The position numbers were made by a program, and so were the translations under genes. This document shows positions 34,454 through 45,440 of a DNA stretch of 64,000 nucleotides, piece by piece. The stretch comes from Stachybotrys elegans (Eukaryota; Ascomycota; Sordariomycetes; Hypocreales; Stachybotryaceae), in NCBI GenBank assembly GCA_020746835.1, contig JAGPNK010000013.1, positions 1,054,001 through 1,118,000 of the forward strand, in the 5' to 3' direction. The notes beneath the pieces are model-generated. The model ran no database searches and had not been told where the DNA came from. It worked only from the letters and a program-made list of their open reading frames with translations. Every line of letters starts with the position of its first letter. Position 1 is the first letter of the stretch.

Positions 34454-35798
34454 ATGAACGTGCCAAGCGAGAGTATGGCGGCTATGGCAGCCAGTGGCCT
34501 GACAAAGAGCCGTGGCAGGCCCAGGAAGGAAGCGCAGGATGAAGCCACAAAGGTGCGTCCGCCTCCCCGCAGTCCCCCCCTCTTCCCTACTTATTATTAT
34601 CCTCTCTTATCGTGCTACTTCATGTGTCTAACGAGACTAGTCCAAGCGGGAGCGTAACCGGAGAGCGCAGCAGTTGTTTCGACTCCGGCAAAAGGCCACA
34701 GAGACTGAGCAGAAACAGAGCATGAAGACGCTCGAGGACACCATCAGCCATGTCGTCAATGTGTTTCTGGATGTCGCCGACCAGACCATGCAGTCGCCCT
34801 ATGCGCGGCAAGACAAGGCGCTGATGGAGAAACTCAGCCAGTCGATGCACAGCATCCTGTCCGTGATATCCGACTCGGGGGATCTGGATGTGCAGCAGCA
34901 GGAACTGCCGGAGCTTGAAGAAGGACCAGTTCAGAGCGTCTCACAATCCGCAATGGATCTCTGGACGGAGCCTGCCACGAGCCACGAGCAGCACGTCACC
35001 GAGATCCTGCCCAGCCAGGCAGATTACGGCCTCGTTCAGACCCAGTCCTCGGTCGCGAGCCCTTCCAACTATGTGAATGAAATGGCCCAGGACCCCAGGC
35101 TGCGGATCAACATATTTGGCAACGGACTCATGTTCCGCCTGGCGCCAGATAATCTCTTTGCCAGCATCAACGAAGTCAAGCCCCGTCTAGATGATTCCCT
35201 CGGCGTATTCATCACACACATGGCCATATACCGCGGCTACCAGGCGCTGCTGCGCGACAAGGACGTGACCTCGCCGCGTCTCCGGCTGGCCTTTGGCGTC
35301 TCGCTTAGCGTCTTCTCGCGCGACGAGCTGCTACGGACGCTGCGCTACATTCTCGGCCCCGGGTCAGCCAGGATGGGGAGGCTTGCGTCAATCAACCTGA
35401 ACCGCTGCTTTGACTACATGGCGCAGAATTCCGCCGTGCCCGACGATGTCCGAGAGTACTTTGCTGAGATGAGCACGGCGGGGACATTTGTCAACTCTGA
35501 CGAGCTGGCCCAACTGATACGGGAGAAGACGCTGGGCGAGGCGGATGAGGAGACGCTTGATATGATGGTCGACGTCAAGTCCCTCGGGCAGGCGGGCAGG
35601 GAGGGCCCAGATTGGGCGGCGCAAGGGGATGGGATGGCGCCCGAGGATGATTTCCCCGTCCGGCTGGTGCGCGTGTCCAAATACACTCTGGTCGACTCCA
35701 TCGCTAGGAGCGGTACATGTCTTGGGCAGGGGCCGCTGTTTCGAAAGAGCGATTTGGACAGCCTCATCCTGGCGTCTGAGATATCCACGACAGGATGA
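34454..35798 (+). CDS. bZIP transcription factor
   Basis: Exons 34454-34552 and 34641-35798 give 418 residues. The basic region is at the N-terminus: GRPRKE near residue 21, then, across the splice, SKRERNRRAQQLFRLRQK. This contains the invariant NxxAxxxxR (NRRAQQLFR) that contacts DNA, followed by a weak leucine-zipper helix. The remaining 300 residues resemble the conserved C-terminal region of fungal bZIP proteins of this type (DPRLRINIFGNGL, FITHMAIYRGYQ). It acts in the nucleus. Its position next to the tautomerase, SDR and MDR genes makes it a candidate local regulator. The intron has a GTGCGT donor and CTAG acceptor and lies inside the basic region. Confidence 0.9.
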
Positions 35799-37226
35799 GG
35801 TAGCGAAGCCGGATCCAGCATGGGGGCGATAGCCATGTGTGACATGATTGATGTAGAATAGCACAGCACAGAATGAATTTCTCCACTTCTATTGAAGCAG
35901 TTGGGTAGTCAGATGGGTGTTCATGAGGTCTCACCGTCTTGTCGGATATGGGATCACAGTGTTACATCGGGCGAGGCATGCAGGGCGCCAATCCACCGCA
36001 GTGGTGGTGCCTCGGCTGCGGAGAAGCCAAGTTTCCCCCCTAGTGCAGTCTTGTTTGATAGGTGGTAGAGGAGCAGGAGGAGACTCTCGTTATCTGAGGA
36101 CCGTCAAGTCCCTTGGGATTGTGCGGTGACCGGGCCGGAGAGGCGCGGTGAACCACGAAAGGGCCAGCAATGGCTCGCCAATGTTTCCGGATCGAGGGAC
36201 ATGAAGTGTCAGGCTCCGCCGGTGTTGGTTTCACAGGCGCGGGCTGGCCAAAGTCCGGGCTTGTAGTAGTGCAATGCCACGAGCCTCGCCCACCATCACG
36301 CCATCTTCTCCCCCCGGTGAACAGAGGTGTGCCGCCGTCCTCCCACAGTTGTCGTTCCCCACGGGTTCCCACAAATGGGGCGACGACACGCAGGCAATCC
36401 CGCGCCGCGTCGTGAGTGCACACAAGCCCGGATCGGCGGCGTGGCTGCTTCGGCGGCTTCTGACCCGAACCGTGGGGGAGAGGAGGAGGAGGAGGAGGAG
36501 GGACGGAGACGGAGAATGAGAGAGAGATGATAAGAGTCCAACATATATGTACAGAGTACCTTGGTAGCGGTGCGGCAACCATGGCTTGTGAATGATAATG
36601 ATGCATCGGCCATTGGTGGACCTTGCAACCCCATCGGTTCGTTAGATTTGGCTTGGCTTGGGTCTGGATAGGATGGATATCAAGATTGCCGGCCGCCTTA
36701 ATTCCCGACGGGAGATTGCGAGCAGAAACGGCCTGGCGTTGACGTATGTCCGCATTTTATCCTTTACGCCGAGCATGGATGGCAAGGAATTCTCCGCTTT
36801 CCAGGTGTCGGCATCATAGGACATGACGAGCAAAGAGCAGGTAATTCGTCGAGACGCCAAGGGGGAAAAAATAATACTAATTAAATAATAAATGCCCAAT
36901 GATGAAAAGAAAGGAAAACCCTCATTTACCGCCCCTCCTCTTTTTCCCTCCCCCACTTTGTCTCTCTTCCCACATGCCACCACCTCCCTCCCTTCCCGAC
37001 CCCTGCCATTCACGTATGTTATAATACCCGTTTGTCTTTGGTCCTGCCCACGATGCCTTGTGCCTGTGCTTGTGCTTGTGCTGTTATTAGTCTGGGCCGG
37101 CGTCTCGTTTGTATTGCGCCGTGATGCCGCCGACGACCTCTTGAGACTCGCACTTGTTCAATTCATCATCTTGCTCCTCCTCCGTGAGCCGTCTTTGCTT
37201 GTATCCATCCTCCTCCGCCAGTCTCT
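35799..37226. other. 1.4-kb intergenic region
   Basis: No supportable gene. Frames at 36040-36606 (minus) and 36892-37677 (plus) are Pro/Arg/Ser-rich chance frames. A GAG-rich run lies near 36480-36500. The right end, with many CT runs, looks like the leader of the aldo-keto reductase. Confidence 0.45.
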
Positions 37227-38453
37227 ATGGCTGCCCTCGCCGCCATGTCCTCCAAGACGCCTCTCTCACGCGCCATCCCGCCCCTCGTCCTCGGCTGTGC
37301 GGCCTTTAGCAAGCAGTTCCATCCCGATCCTCCCAAGATGCCCTACGTCCAGGTCATCCGCCGCGCCCTCGAGCTCAATGTTGCCGCCTTCGACACCTCC
37401 CCCTACTACGGCCCCTCCGAGATCCTCCTCGGCGATGCCCTCAAGACCCTGCGGCCCCCGCGCGAAAAGTGCTTCCTCATCACCAAGGCCGGCCGCATTG
37501 TCGCCGACCAGTTCGACTACTCCCCCGAGTGGATTCGATATAGCGTCTACCGCAGTCTCGACCGCCTCGGCACCAACTACCTCGATCTCGTATATACCCA
37601 CGACGCCGAGTTTGTCTCGCCCTCCGAAGTCCTCGCCGCCGTCACCGAGTTGCGCCGTCTGCGCGACCAGGGTCTGATTCGCTACGTTGGCATCAGCGGC
37701 TACCCCGTCGAGACGCTGGCTTCCCTGGCCGAGATGATTCTGCGCGAGACGGGCGAGCCGCTGGATGCCGTCATGTCCTACGGCCACCTCTGCATTCAGA
37801 ATATGCGCCTGGCCAACCCCGAGCTCCTCCAGCGCTTCAGCGACGCCGGCGTCGATTGCATACCCAATGCGAGCATTCTGGGAATGGGTCTTCTGACCAC
37901 CCGAGGTGTCGATGCTGGGCCCATGGCCTACTGGCACCCGGCACCGCCCCCGCTGCGCAAGACGTGCAAGGACCTGGGCGCCATTGCCGAGGCACACGGC
38001 GAGGACATGACCGAGGTGGCCCTGCGCTTTGCTCTGCAGACCTGGGCACGCACCGGCAGCGCCTTTGGAAGCCACAACGCCGTCCCATCTGAACGCCTAG
38101 GAGTGTGCGTGCTCGGCGTGGCGGTCCCTGAGGAGCTGGAGGAGTCGGCACGGCTATGGAAGAGCGTGGTCAGCGGGCTGACGGGAGCCAACGAGGACGA
38201 TGCCAAAAAGATAGACAAGATTACCGCCTTAGTGCAGGACAAGATGTGGCCCAGCCTAGGGTCATGGAAGGACTACTCCTGGGACAGTCCCGATGCGGGC
38301 TGGATCAATACGAGGAATCCCATGGGACTCATTCCCGTCGACGAAGTCGCTACCAAGTGGGGGTTGGTACAGCAGAGCTCCAGCGCAGACCGTCCAAGAT
38401 ATAGATGGCGGCTGCTTCTCTGCATGGGAAGTGTATTTGGACATGGCCTGTGA
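37227..38453 (+). CDS. ARA2: D-arabinose 1-dehydrogenase, aldo-keto reductase (Ara2 type)
   Basis: A single exon of 408 residues; Met7 at 37245 is an alternative start. In yeast the NAD+-dependent Ara2 oxidises D-arabinose to the lactone on the D-erythroascorbate route. The AKR catalytic residues are visible: Asp and Tyr in FDTSPYYGPSE, Lys in ITKAGRI and His in YTHDAEF. Further segments are YVGISGYPVETL, ASILGMGLLTTRG and SYGHLCIQN, the last two matching the Ara2/L-galactose-dehydrogenase-like branch. The C-terminal tail of about 35 residues is low in similarity to the family as I recall it. The gene lies next to a carbohydrate-unrelated hydrolase, so context adds little. Confidence 0.85.
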   Translation: MAALAAMSSKTPLSRAIPPLVLGCAAFSKQFHPDPPKMPYVQVIRRALELNVAAFDTSPYYGPSEILLGDALKTLRPPREKCFLITKAGRIVADQFDYSPEWIRYSVYRSLDRLGTNYLDLVYTHDAEFVSPSEVLAAVTELRRLRDQGLIRYVGISGYPVETLASLAEMILRETGEPLDAVMSYGHLCIQNMRLANPELLQRFSDAGVDCIPNASILGMGLLTTRGVDAGPMAYWHPAPPPLRKTCKDLGAIAEAHGEDMTEVALRFALQTWARTGSAFGSHNAVPSERLGVCVLGVAVPEELEESARLWKSVVSGLTGANEDDAKKIDKITALVQDKMWPSLGSWKDYSWDSPDAGWINTRNPMGLIPVDEVATKWGLVQQSSSADRPRYRWRLLLCMGSVFGHGL

Positions 38454-38591
38454 TGGGACGGATAATGAGTCATACGACAAAGGCGGCACGTATATCATCA
38501 TGTATCTTTTGGTATGGAGTACATATAGATTTTCCAACATGAATCATTAAACACCACATCCATCAATTTCCCCTGGCAAAAGATGCAGAAT

Positions 38592-40504
38592 CTATAAGGG
38601 GCGCATGATCCCAGAACGAAGAAAAGGGAGTTCGAACCCGACTACATCTCCACCGTGCCGATAAAAGACAGCACGGTCGATGGGCTCGCCGCCGTAATGC
38701 ACCCAATCGCCGAGCGTCCAGCTCATGCAGTTGGTCGCGTCAATGCCGTAACCGGGAAGGTCGGAGTCGGGCTGGGGGAGCGCCTGGGGCCATAGCCGCC
38801 AAATCTCGCGCGTGGCTGGCTTGCCGTCCAAGGTGACCTGCTCGTCGAGCTCCTGGGGGAACAGCCTCACCGTCGAGCCTATGGGGCTAGCGAAATTCGT
38901 CATGATGAGACTCCAGAGGTCCGTCATGGCGGTCAGCACGTCGGAGCCGTTGCGTTGGATCGAGCTGAGGAGGAGCGAGTCGTCGTCCAGGACGAGCGTT
39001 GCTTCTACTGGGACAGGACTTTTGGTTGATGAGCTTGTGTGGAAGCGTCGGGCATACTTTGTCTTGGCCATTTCTCGAGATGCGTCATCGACAGCGGGCA
39101 GGATGGTGCTCAGCACGGCATTAGGGAGGTAGGCTGCGGCATTCATCTCTCCAGCCGTGAGGACTATGACGGCGATGCCGTACTCGTCAACGACAGACAG
39201 CTGGCTTCGGTATAAGAGGGCGCCGCCTCCCTTTCCATATACAGTGACATGGTGAGGGTGCTTGGGCGTGAGAGTGTCGGGCCGCCATATCTCCCAGGGC
39301 ATTCCTACAGCAGTCTGCAAATTGCCCGCAAAGGCAGCTGGCTTGAGCCATCCACGCGTCTCTGTGGCAGTCAGATTCAGGCGGCTGGACAGCAGCGCGT
39401 GCGTGAACTTGGATAGGTCAGAGATGGATGATACGAGGCCGCCGGCACTAACAAAGTCAGCGGAAGGATTACACCCTGCTCTAGGATACATACGGGGTGT
39501 CAATGCCATAATCCGTGCCCCAGTTGCTGTCACCCGGTGGAATGATGGCTTGACTGTCATTTCCCGGTGAAGGGAACGTGTTCTTCATTCCAAGCGGTTC
39601 GGTGACAAACTCTTTAATGAGTTGAGTATAAGACTTGCCCGTGACCCGCTCCAGCGCCAAGGTCAAGATGGTAAAGGCAATGTTGGAGTAGGCTGGACGC
39701 TCCATGGGTGCAGCATATGGGTAGGAGTTGGCCATGCCGGCAAGGAATTCTGTCCTCATCAGCACAAGAAAAGCCAAGAAGCGGTTTTTGTTTGCTTACC
39801 TTGCGCCGTGCAGGCGCTGTTGAGACCAGAGACGCCGCATGGGGGGTATGCCGAGTCGTCGATGGGAGGAAAGCCATACGACTGGAAGACGTCTTTCAGG
39901 TAGTAGTGCTCTGAAAATGCGTCTTAACCAAAGGTGAGCGCTCTTGGATTTAAATCGTGGTATATGTAGATCACTTACAATTGGTCGGTGCTCCAGCTAG
40001 ATGCGATGCCAGCATACGGAGGGTAACATCCTGCCAGTGAATGCGTGAAGCATTTTTGGCCAATTCGGGAATGTAGCTGGTGATGGGCGTGTCAAGGTCA
40101 ACGCCGCTCTTCATCAGAACGTAATCCGACAGCACCTTGGTGATGGACCCAATTAGATACTGCGAGTGTCTGTCCAATCGTCTGGTGCCGCGGGTATTGG
40201 CCGATGAGAGGTGGTGATACTCCCAGAGCGGGGTTCCGGGGTCAGGCTGGTCGATGGAGACGATGGCGACGGAGAAGGATAGGTTCTGGGTGGGAAACCC
40301 AGCCTTGATGGTCCCGTCCAAGGCTGCCGTCAGCGTTTCGGAAAGATTGGCAGCGGCATCTTTGAAAACGGACGAGGCTTGAAGCGATGATGGCCGGGGC
40401 AGGACGGGCCCTTCCGGACGACAGACGAGGCTGGCGGGGCAAAGAACAGGCCACAGACCGAGTAGCACGTTCAGCGTTAGAAGGGGGTTCATGAAGGGCT
40501 TCAT
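38592..40504 (-). CDS. Secreted serine beta-lactamase/penicillin-binding-like hydrolase
   Basis: Four exons (40504-39979, 39922-39800, 39749-39494, 39447-38592) give 586 residues; an in-frame ATG at 40522 adds six. The N-terminal signal peptide is NPLLTLNVLLGLWPVLCPASL. The class C-type SxxK nucleophile is GSITK (with IGSITKVLSDYVLMKSG) and the YxN is PAYSNIAF. A later GKGGG segment takes the place of the usual KTG/HxG. Fungal members (LACTB/AmpC-like, such as those near polyketide clusters) act as esterases, lactonases or acyltransferases rather than true antibiotic resistance enzymes. The first intron uses TTAAG as acceptor, giving the family-like NYAFSEHYYLKDVF. The substrate cannot be assigned. 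Confidence 0.9.
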
Positions 40505-42426
40505 GTTGTTTTGGGGGCTCAAGATATTTGTGAAAAGTATTTGTTTATGTTCCGAAGGAAGAATGTCAAGAATGTCGCTTCATGTTCTCCTGGTGACAAG
40601 ACATCAAGACTGTCTTATGCATCTTCCATCTGTGTCTCACACAGCACACGAGTGATTATCGCACTAGATGCACAGATGCCGTGCCCACACAATACGAGAT
40701 ACGGGCCTTAGCTCCCGCCTGACCAGCGATTTACAGTTGTATTGCCTAAACGGAAGCATGTGCCTGTGAGCGTGTTCCTCTTCAACTACAGAACAATATT
40801 GTATCATATTTTGCGAGGAACTGGACAATAAAAAATAGCTCTTTTATTATGCTGGCAGAGTAAAAAGGTCATTTACATACAGAAGGGGGTCAAGGCTTGT
40901 GGAATTTGTCCAAGTGCCTCATGCGCCTCGATTCCTGGAGAGAATGTGGGATTTCCCGTTCGTGTGCCCCAATGGGATACAGACCAGTGACTTCGAGGAG
41001 GCCCCCTCTGACGATAAAGACAACATCAGATAAATAGATAACAATCCTGGAGAGAATAGTGTTCTCGAGCCAGCAACCTGGTCTGTATTCCTTGGGAGTG
41101 AGTGGAATCACCTTGTAATGCTTACGGCTTAGAAGACGGTATCAGCGAACACCTACCGGTTTGGTGCACACAGCACATTCACTTTCCTTTGCAACCTGGG
41201 TGGCGACGGCCTCTATAATACACACTTGGGCGATCCCGCACTCCAACCCCCATCCCACACGAGCCCATCAAGACCTATGGCTTCCCCCCTTGGAGAGTGG
41301 CAGTTCGTTCGGCGGGAACTCTGCCAAGTCGTCTTTCTGAATGGCCTGCTGTACCATCTGTCACCTTTTTCTGCCACAATAGAGGCACAGAAAGGGGGGC
41401 GAGAGAGACGAAGAGAGGTGAATGGAGGAAGAGAGCTTGGATTGGAAGGTAGACATGTCAATTGGAAGCGTGGCCAAACGCAGCCACAGCTGCCCTATAT
41501 TTCTTTGCCGTGAGCCTACACAGTACAAGGACTTCCTCCAGCAGAATCATAGTATTCCAACCTCGGCGCATTACTTTCGGTATGTGTGAGTCTGCATTTC
41601 CTCCAATAGTCCTTAAGTGATCCAGGCGACACCTTTCAACAGAATTGTCAGAAAATATATAAGGACTCGAGTATATATACATCTGTTCTTGTAGTGGTAT
41701 CCAATATAATAGAAAATAGGTTGATGAACCGTACATGCACATATTGAGTCCGCCAACCTCACTGCTGCCGCCACAGCAGTTGCCCAGTGGATAATGTTGC
41801 CTAATGATCTCTTTACTATTTGACTCATTCCTGTGGCTCTATGGGCAATTTGGCAGCAGGAAAACTATCATTATTTATATATATTATAGTTCTTTCTTCT
41901 TCTTCTTCTTCTTCTTCTTCTTCTTCTTCTTCTTCTTCTTCTTCTTCTTCTTCTTCTTCTTCTTCTTCTTCTTTCTTTCTTTCTCTTTCTCTTTCTCTTT
42001 CTCTTCTTTTTTTGCCCCATTGCGTGCATCTGTTCTACAAGTGACGGGCTTGCGGCAGGGCTTGCTGTGTACTAGTGTATTGAGTTTTACGTCGAGACAG
42101 GCAATGACGCTACTCTCTACTGCCTGCACCTTTTCTAAAAATCGACGTGTGATTCTCCTTCTCGCCAAGTATATTCGTAAAGTGCAATAATCCATTTGCA
42201 TAAAGTGACGATGAAGGCTCGAGTCCATCTAAGTGTCCAGGGTAGGTGAAGGGTAGGTGAAGTGTAGAAGTTTCTTATCGCCACGTGATAGCGCGCTGGG
42301 AAAATCGTCATCGCATCCACTGGCGATACAGAAGGTGCAAACAGTAAAAAGTACCCAGTTACGAAGCAAGCATCACTCCCCATCCCACCACCCGTACCAG
42401 CACACCAGTCAACCACCTCGGAAACC
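40505..42426. other. 1.9-kb intergenic region
   Basis: Apart from a long TTC microsatellite near its right end, I see no gene, RNA or transposon. The two ends hold the promoters of the beta-lactamase-like gene and of the Arp6 gene. Confidence 0.5.
41891..42010. repeat. Long (TTC)n microsatellite followed by TTTC/TTTCTC units
   Basis: About 26 nearly perfect TTC units (roughly 41893-41972) run into TTTC and TTTCTC units up to about 42010. They create spurious poly-Phe, poly-Ser and poly-Lys frames. The tract is about 420 bp upstream of the Arp6 gene. Confidence 0.95.
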
Positions 42427-43822
42427 ATGGCAGGTGGTCGAAAGGCCAAGCCCGCACCTCCGCCTCGCCCTCAGAATACCCTGGTGCTCGACAATGGCGG
42501 CTACACCATCAAGGCCGGGCTGGTTCGCGGGGCGGAAATCGACGAGCCACGCGTGATTCCCAACTGCATCGCCCGAGACCGAGGCAAGAAGATCTACGTG
42601 GCCTCGGACCTCGAAAACTGCCGCGACTTTGGCGAGGTCCAGTTTCGGCGCCCCGTCGAGAAGAGCTTCATTGTCAACTGGGAGGCGCAGAAGGAGGTTT
42701 GGGACCACGAGTTTATTGACGAAAAGGCCCCTTGAGATGCGACCCTTCCCAGACACGGCTGATACTCACCGAACCGCCAAACGGCCTGCCTGTCCTACAA
42801 GCAAACTGCGACCAGATGGTGTTTGAAGAGTACGGGTTTGCGAGCTACTACAGAGGAGTGGGTAAGTAGCAAAAGACGCCTCTGTGCAGCTACCGGCAGC
42901 TGACAGCCCGTCAGCATCGAGCTTCAACGCCTACCACGACGTCCAGACCATCTTCCAAGCCCCCGCCACCGCCCCGAACGTTGCCCCCGCGCCTGCCGAG
43001 GTCCTCATGGTTGTCGACACGGGATTCTCCCAGACGACCGTCACACCCCTGCTCCGCGGACGCCCGCTTCACTCCGCCATCCGACGACTCGACGTTGGGG
43101 GCAAGCTGCTGACCAACTACCTGACGCGGCTCATCTCCCTGCGGCACTTTGATGTACGAAACGATGCCTACATTGTCAATGAGATGAAGGAGGCGGCCTG
43201 CTATGTCAGCTCCGACTTCAAGGGCGACCTGGAGAAGTCATGGAAGGGCACGCGCGGTGAGAGGAGGGAGGAGTATCTCTCGGGGGCCGGCATCGCCAGG
43301 GACTACATCTTGCCAGACTTCCATACCCGCTCCAAGGGCGTCGTGCAGGAATTCGACCCGTCGCGAAACTCCAAGGCTCGGAGGTTAGCTGCAGCTGCCC
43401 AGTCAGCCGAGGACGTCATCACCCTGCGCAACGAGCGCTTCACTGTCCCCGAGCTTCTCTTCAACCCCTCAGACGTCGGCCTGCGATGCCCCGGCCTCGC
43501 CGATCTCATTTGCCAGTCGCTGCAGCAGCTTCCCGTCGGTCTGTGGCCCGGGCTGCTTGCCAACATTGTCGTAGTGGGCGGCAACGCGCTCTTCGACGGC
43601 TTCATACAGAGGCTGCAGCGCGAGGTGGTGCAGCGAGTCCCCGACGACTGCATGGTCCGGGTTGCGCGGCCGTCGGATCCCATCACCTACACCTGGCGAG
43701 GCGCGGCGAACCTGGCCAACCACGCGCACATTGAGCGACTGTCGGTGACGAAGCAGGAGTACGAGGAGCATGGCGCAGCCTGGGTCTCGCGAAAATTTGC
43801 AACGGGAGACTGCATGGACTAG
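42427..43822 (+). CDS. ARP6: Actin-related protein Arp6 (SWR1 complex), with a one-base frameshift
   Basis: Exons 42427-42861 and 42915-43822 encode an actin-fold protein. TLVLDNGGYTIKAG is the first phosphate loop. The Arp6-type segments PRVIPNCIAR, CRDFGEVQFRRPVEKSFIVN and NCDQMVFEEYGFASYYRG follow, then MVVDTGFSQTTV, the second phosphate loop, and NIVVVGGNALFDGF. Arp6 helps the nuclear SWR1 complex exchange histone H2A.Z. After EKAP (42727-42735) the frame hits TGA. The family-like sequence LRCDPSQTRLILTEPPNG continues in the -1 frame, so one base is missing, most simply a T in CCCCTT at 42728-42733. Total exon length is 1343 nt, one short of a multiple of three. No intron rescues the frame. 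The fault may be a base-calling error or real loss of function. Confidence 0.88.
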
Positions 43823-45440
43823 ATCCGGAATCAGCAACTCCGAGTGAGCTTATCGCCCCTCTGTGCGCTACTGCCAGCATCGTTGTGTTTGTGTGCAACC
43901 AGACCACGTACCCAGCATACCTTTCCCTTGCGCAGGTCGAGGCTCTGGTCTTGGCCACCGCTCTTTTCACCTTGATGTGGCGCCCGAATAGACCTTATTG
44001 AGAGACGGTGTCGCGAGCCAGCTCTAGGCTTCAGGTTACACAGCATCCATACCCTTCCTTCCCTTCACTTGCCCATGCACGGCCAAGCAGCTGCAACGCA
44101 AGCTGCATGCATGCCCTTTGCATGCCCTTGTGTATGTGAAAATTTTGCAGCTGTGCGCATAACAGCTTGCCGTCTCATTCAGGTTATGCTTGTCTCACTT
44201 GAACGAGACGTTCCTCACATGTGGCGTCTTGGATAGCAGGAGCTGAAGACTGGGGGGTTATTACTGACAGCACCTTCTGGCTGCTTGCTGATGAGGAGGA
44301 TTTGCACACCTGGGGGCTGGGAGAGGCGGTGTGCTCTCTGTCGGTATCCCTGCCAGCCTGCCCTCAACATGCAGCCAGCCCTCCACACCATCATTTCCTT
44401 CCTCCGCTTACTCCTTGGCCGTTGGTGCTGCTGCCGCTCTTTTCCCAGTTGAATAAAAAAACCGACAGGTCGGATCCTCTCCACCCGACACAAGCCGACC
44501 GTCCAGCTCGAGGAAGCGAAGCCACGGCTACCAATTGTGCCGCAGCAATGAGTTTACGGATGCTGATGCGGGCGGCGGTATGCAGATCCGATCCAAGCAG
44601 GCTAGAGCGGGTCAGGTCAGGCCATGCCATGCCAGCCCAGCCCCTCCCTCGCTCTGTTTGTCTGTCTGTCTGTTTGCTTTGTGCCCCGACGTGTGCATGG
44701 TCTCAGTAGTCAGCGATGGAGGCAATCTTGTGGAGGAAATACTACGTATGGCGGGTGAGTAAGCGAGGGACACGACTTTGGGGGTGTTCTCTGAGAAAGA
44801 GTGGCAGAGAAGATGTCAGAGGAATACCAGTTACAGTCACAGCCACAGTCGCATCCACTCGCAGGGGCATCCCAGGGTCGATTGTCTGCCAGGGTACGGA
44901 TACGGACAGATACGGAGTGAGGCGGCCAGCGACCAACATTCGCAGCAGCGCCAACATCAAGATCGCGGGCACCAACCAGCACCAGCACCGCGGCCGAATG
45001 CTACCATCTCCCCTCTGAGTCTTTTATTGTCAATGGCGACAGGAAACGCAATACACACCCAGACCCCAGCAGAGTGTGACCATGGCTGATGTGCCGAGAG
45101 GGGCAATTCGCAATGCCAACCAGAAAAAGGAATTCTCATCTCCACCAGACACACAAATGGGCCTTTTGGCGGATTGACCATCCAGTTAATCATAATGCGA
45201 CTTGTCACTCGACGCTTTCCATGGGTTTCCGTGTAAACTTGGGTTTACCCGCGCCCTTCTCCGCATGCCTGTGCTTTGCTTTCCCACTCTCACGCTCGCT
45301 TTTTTTTTTCTCAAACCTTTTGCTCCTTGTCGCCAGCATCTTGATCGTGCTCGTGCCCGTCTTGCTTATTGTGACGCCCGTTTCCACTTCTTCCAGAATC
45401 TTACCCCTCCTGAGCGCTGTGGTCCCTTGCAACGCGAAAC
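43823..45440. other. 1.6-kb intergenic region
   Basis: No recognisable gene. Short frames at 44221-44709 and 44710-45208 lack family-like sequence. CT-rich sequence just before 45441 fits the leader of the next gene. Confidence 0.45.

Noticed and set aside
36040..36606. 188-codon minus-strand frame with poly-Pro
   Set aside because: It derives from a GAG/CTC-rich run and has no family-like sequence.
37266..38075. 269-codon minus-strand frame
   Set aside because: It is antisense to the Ara2-type aldo-keto reductase and results from codon bias in that gene.
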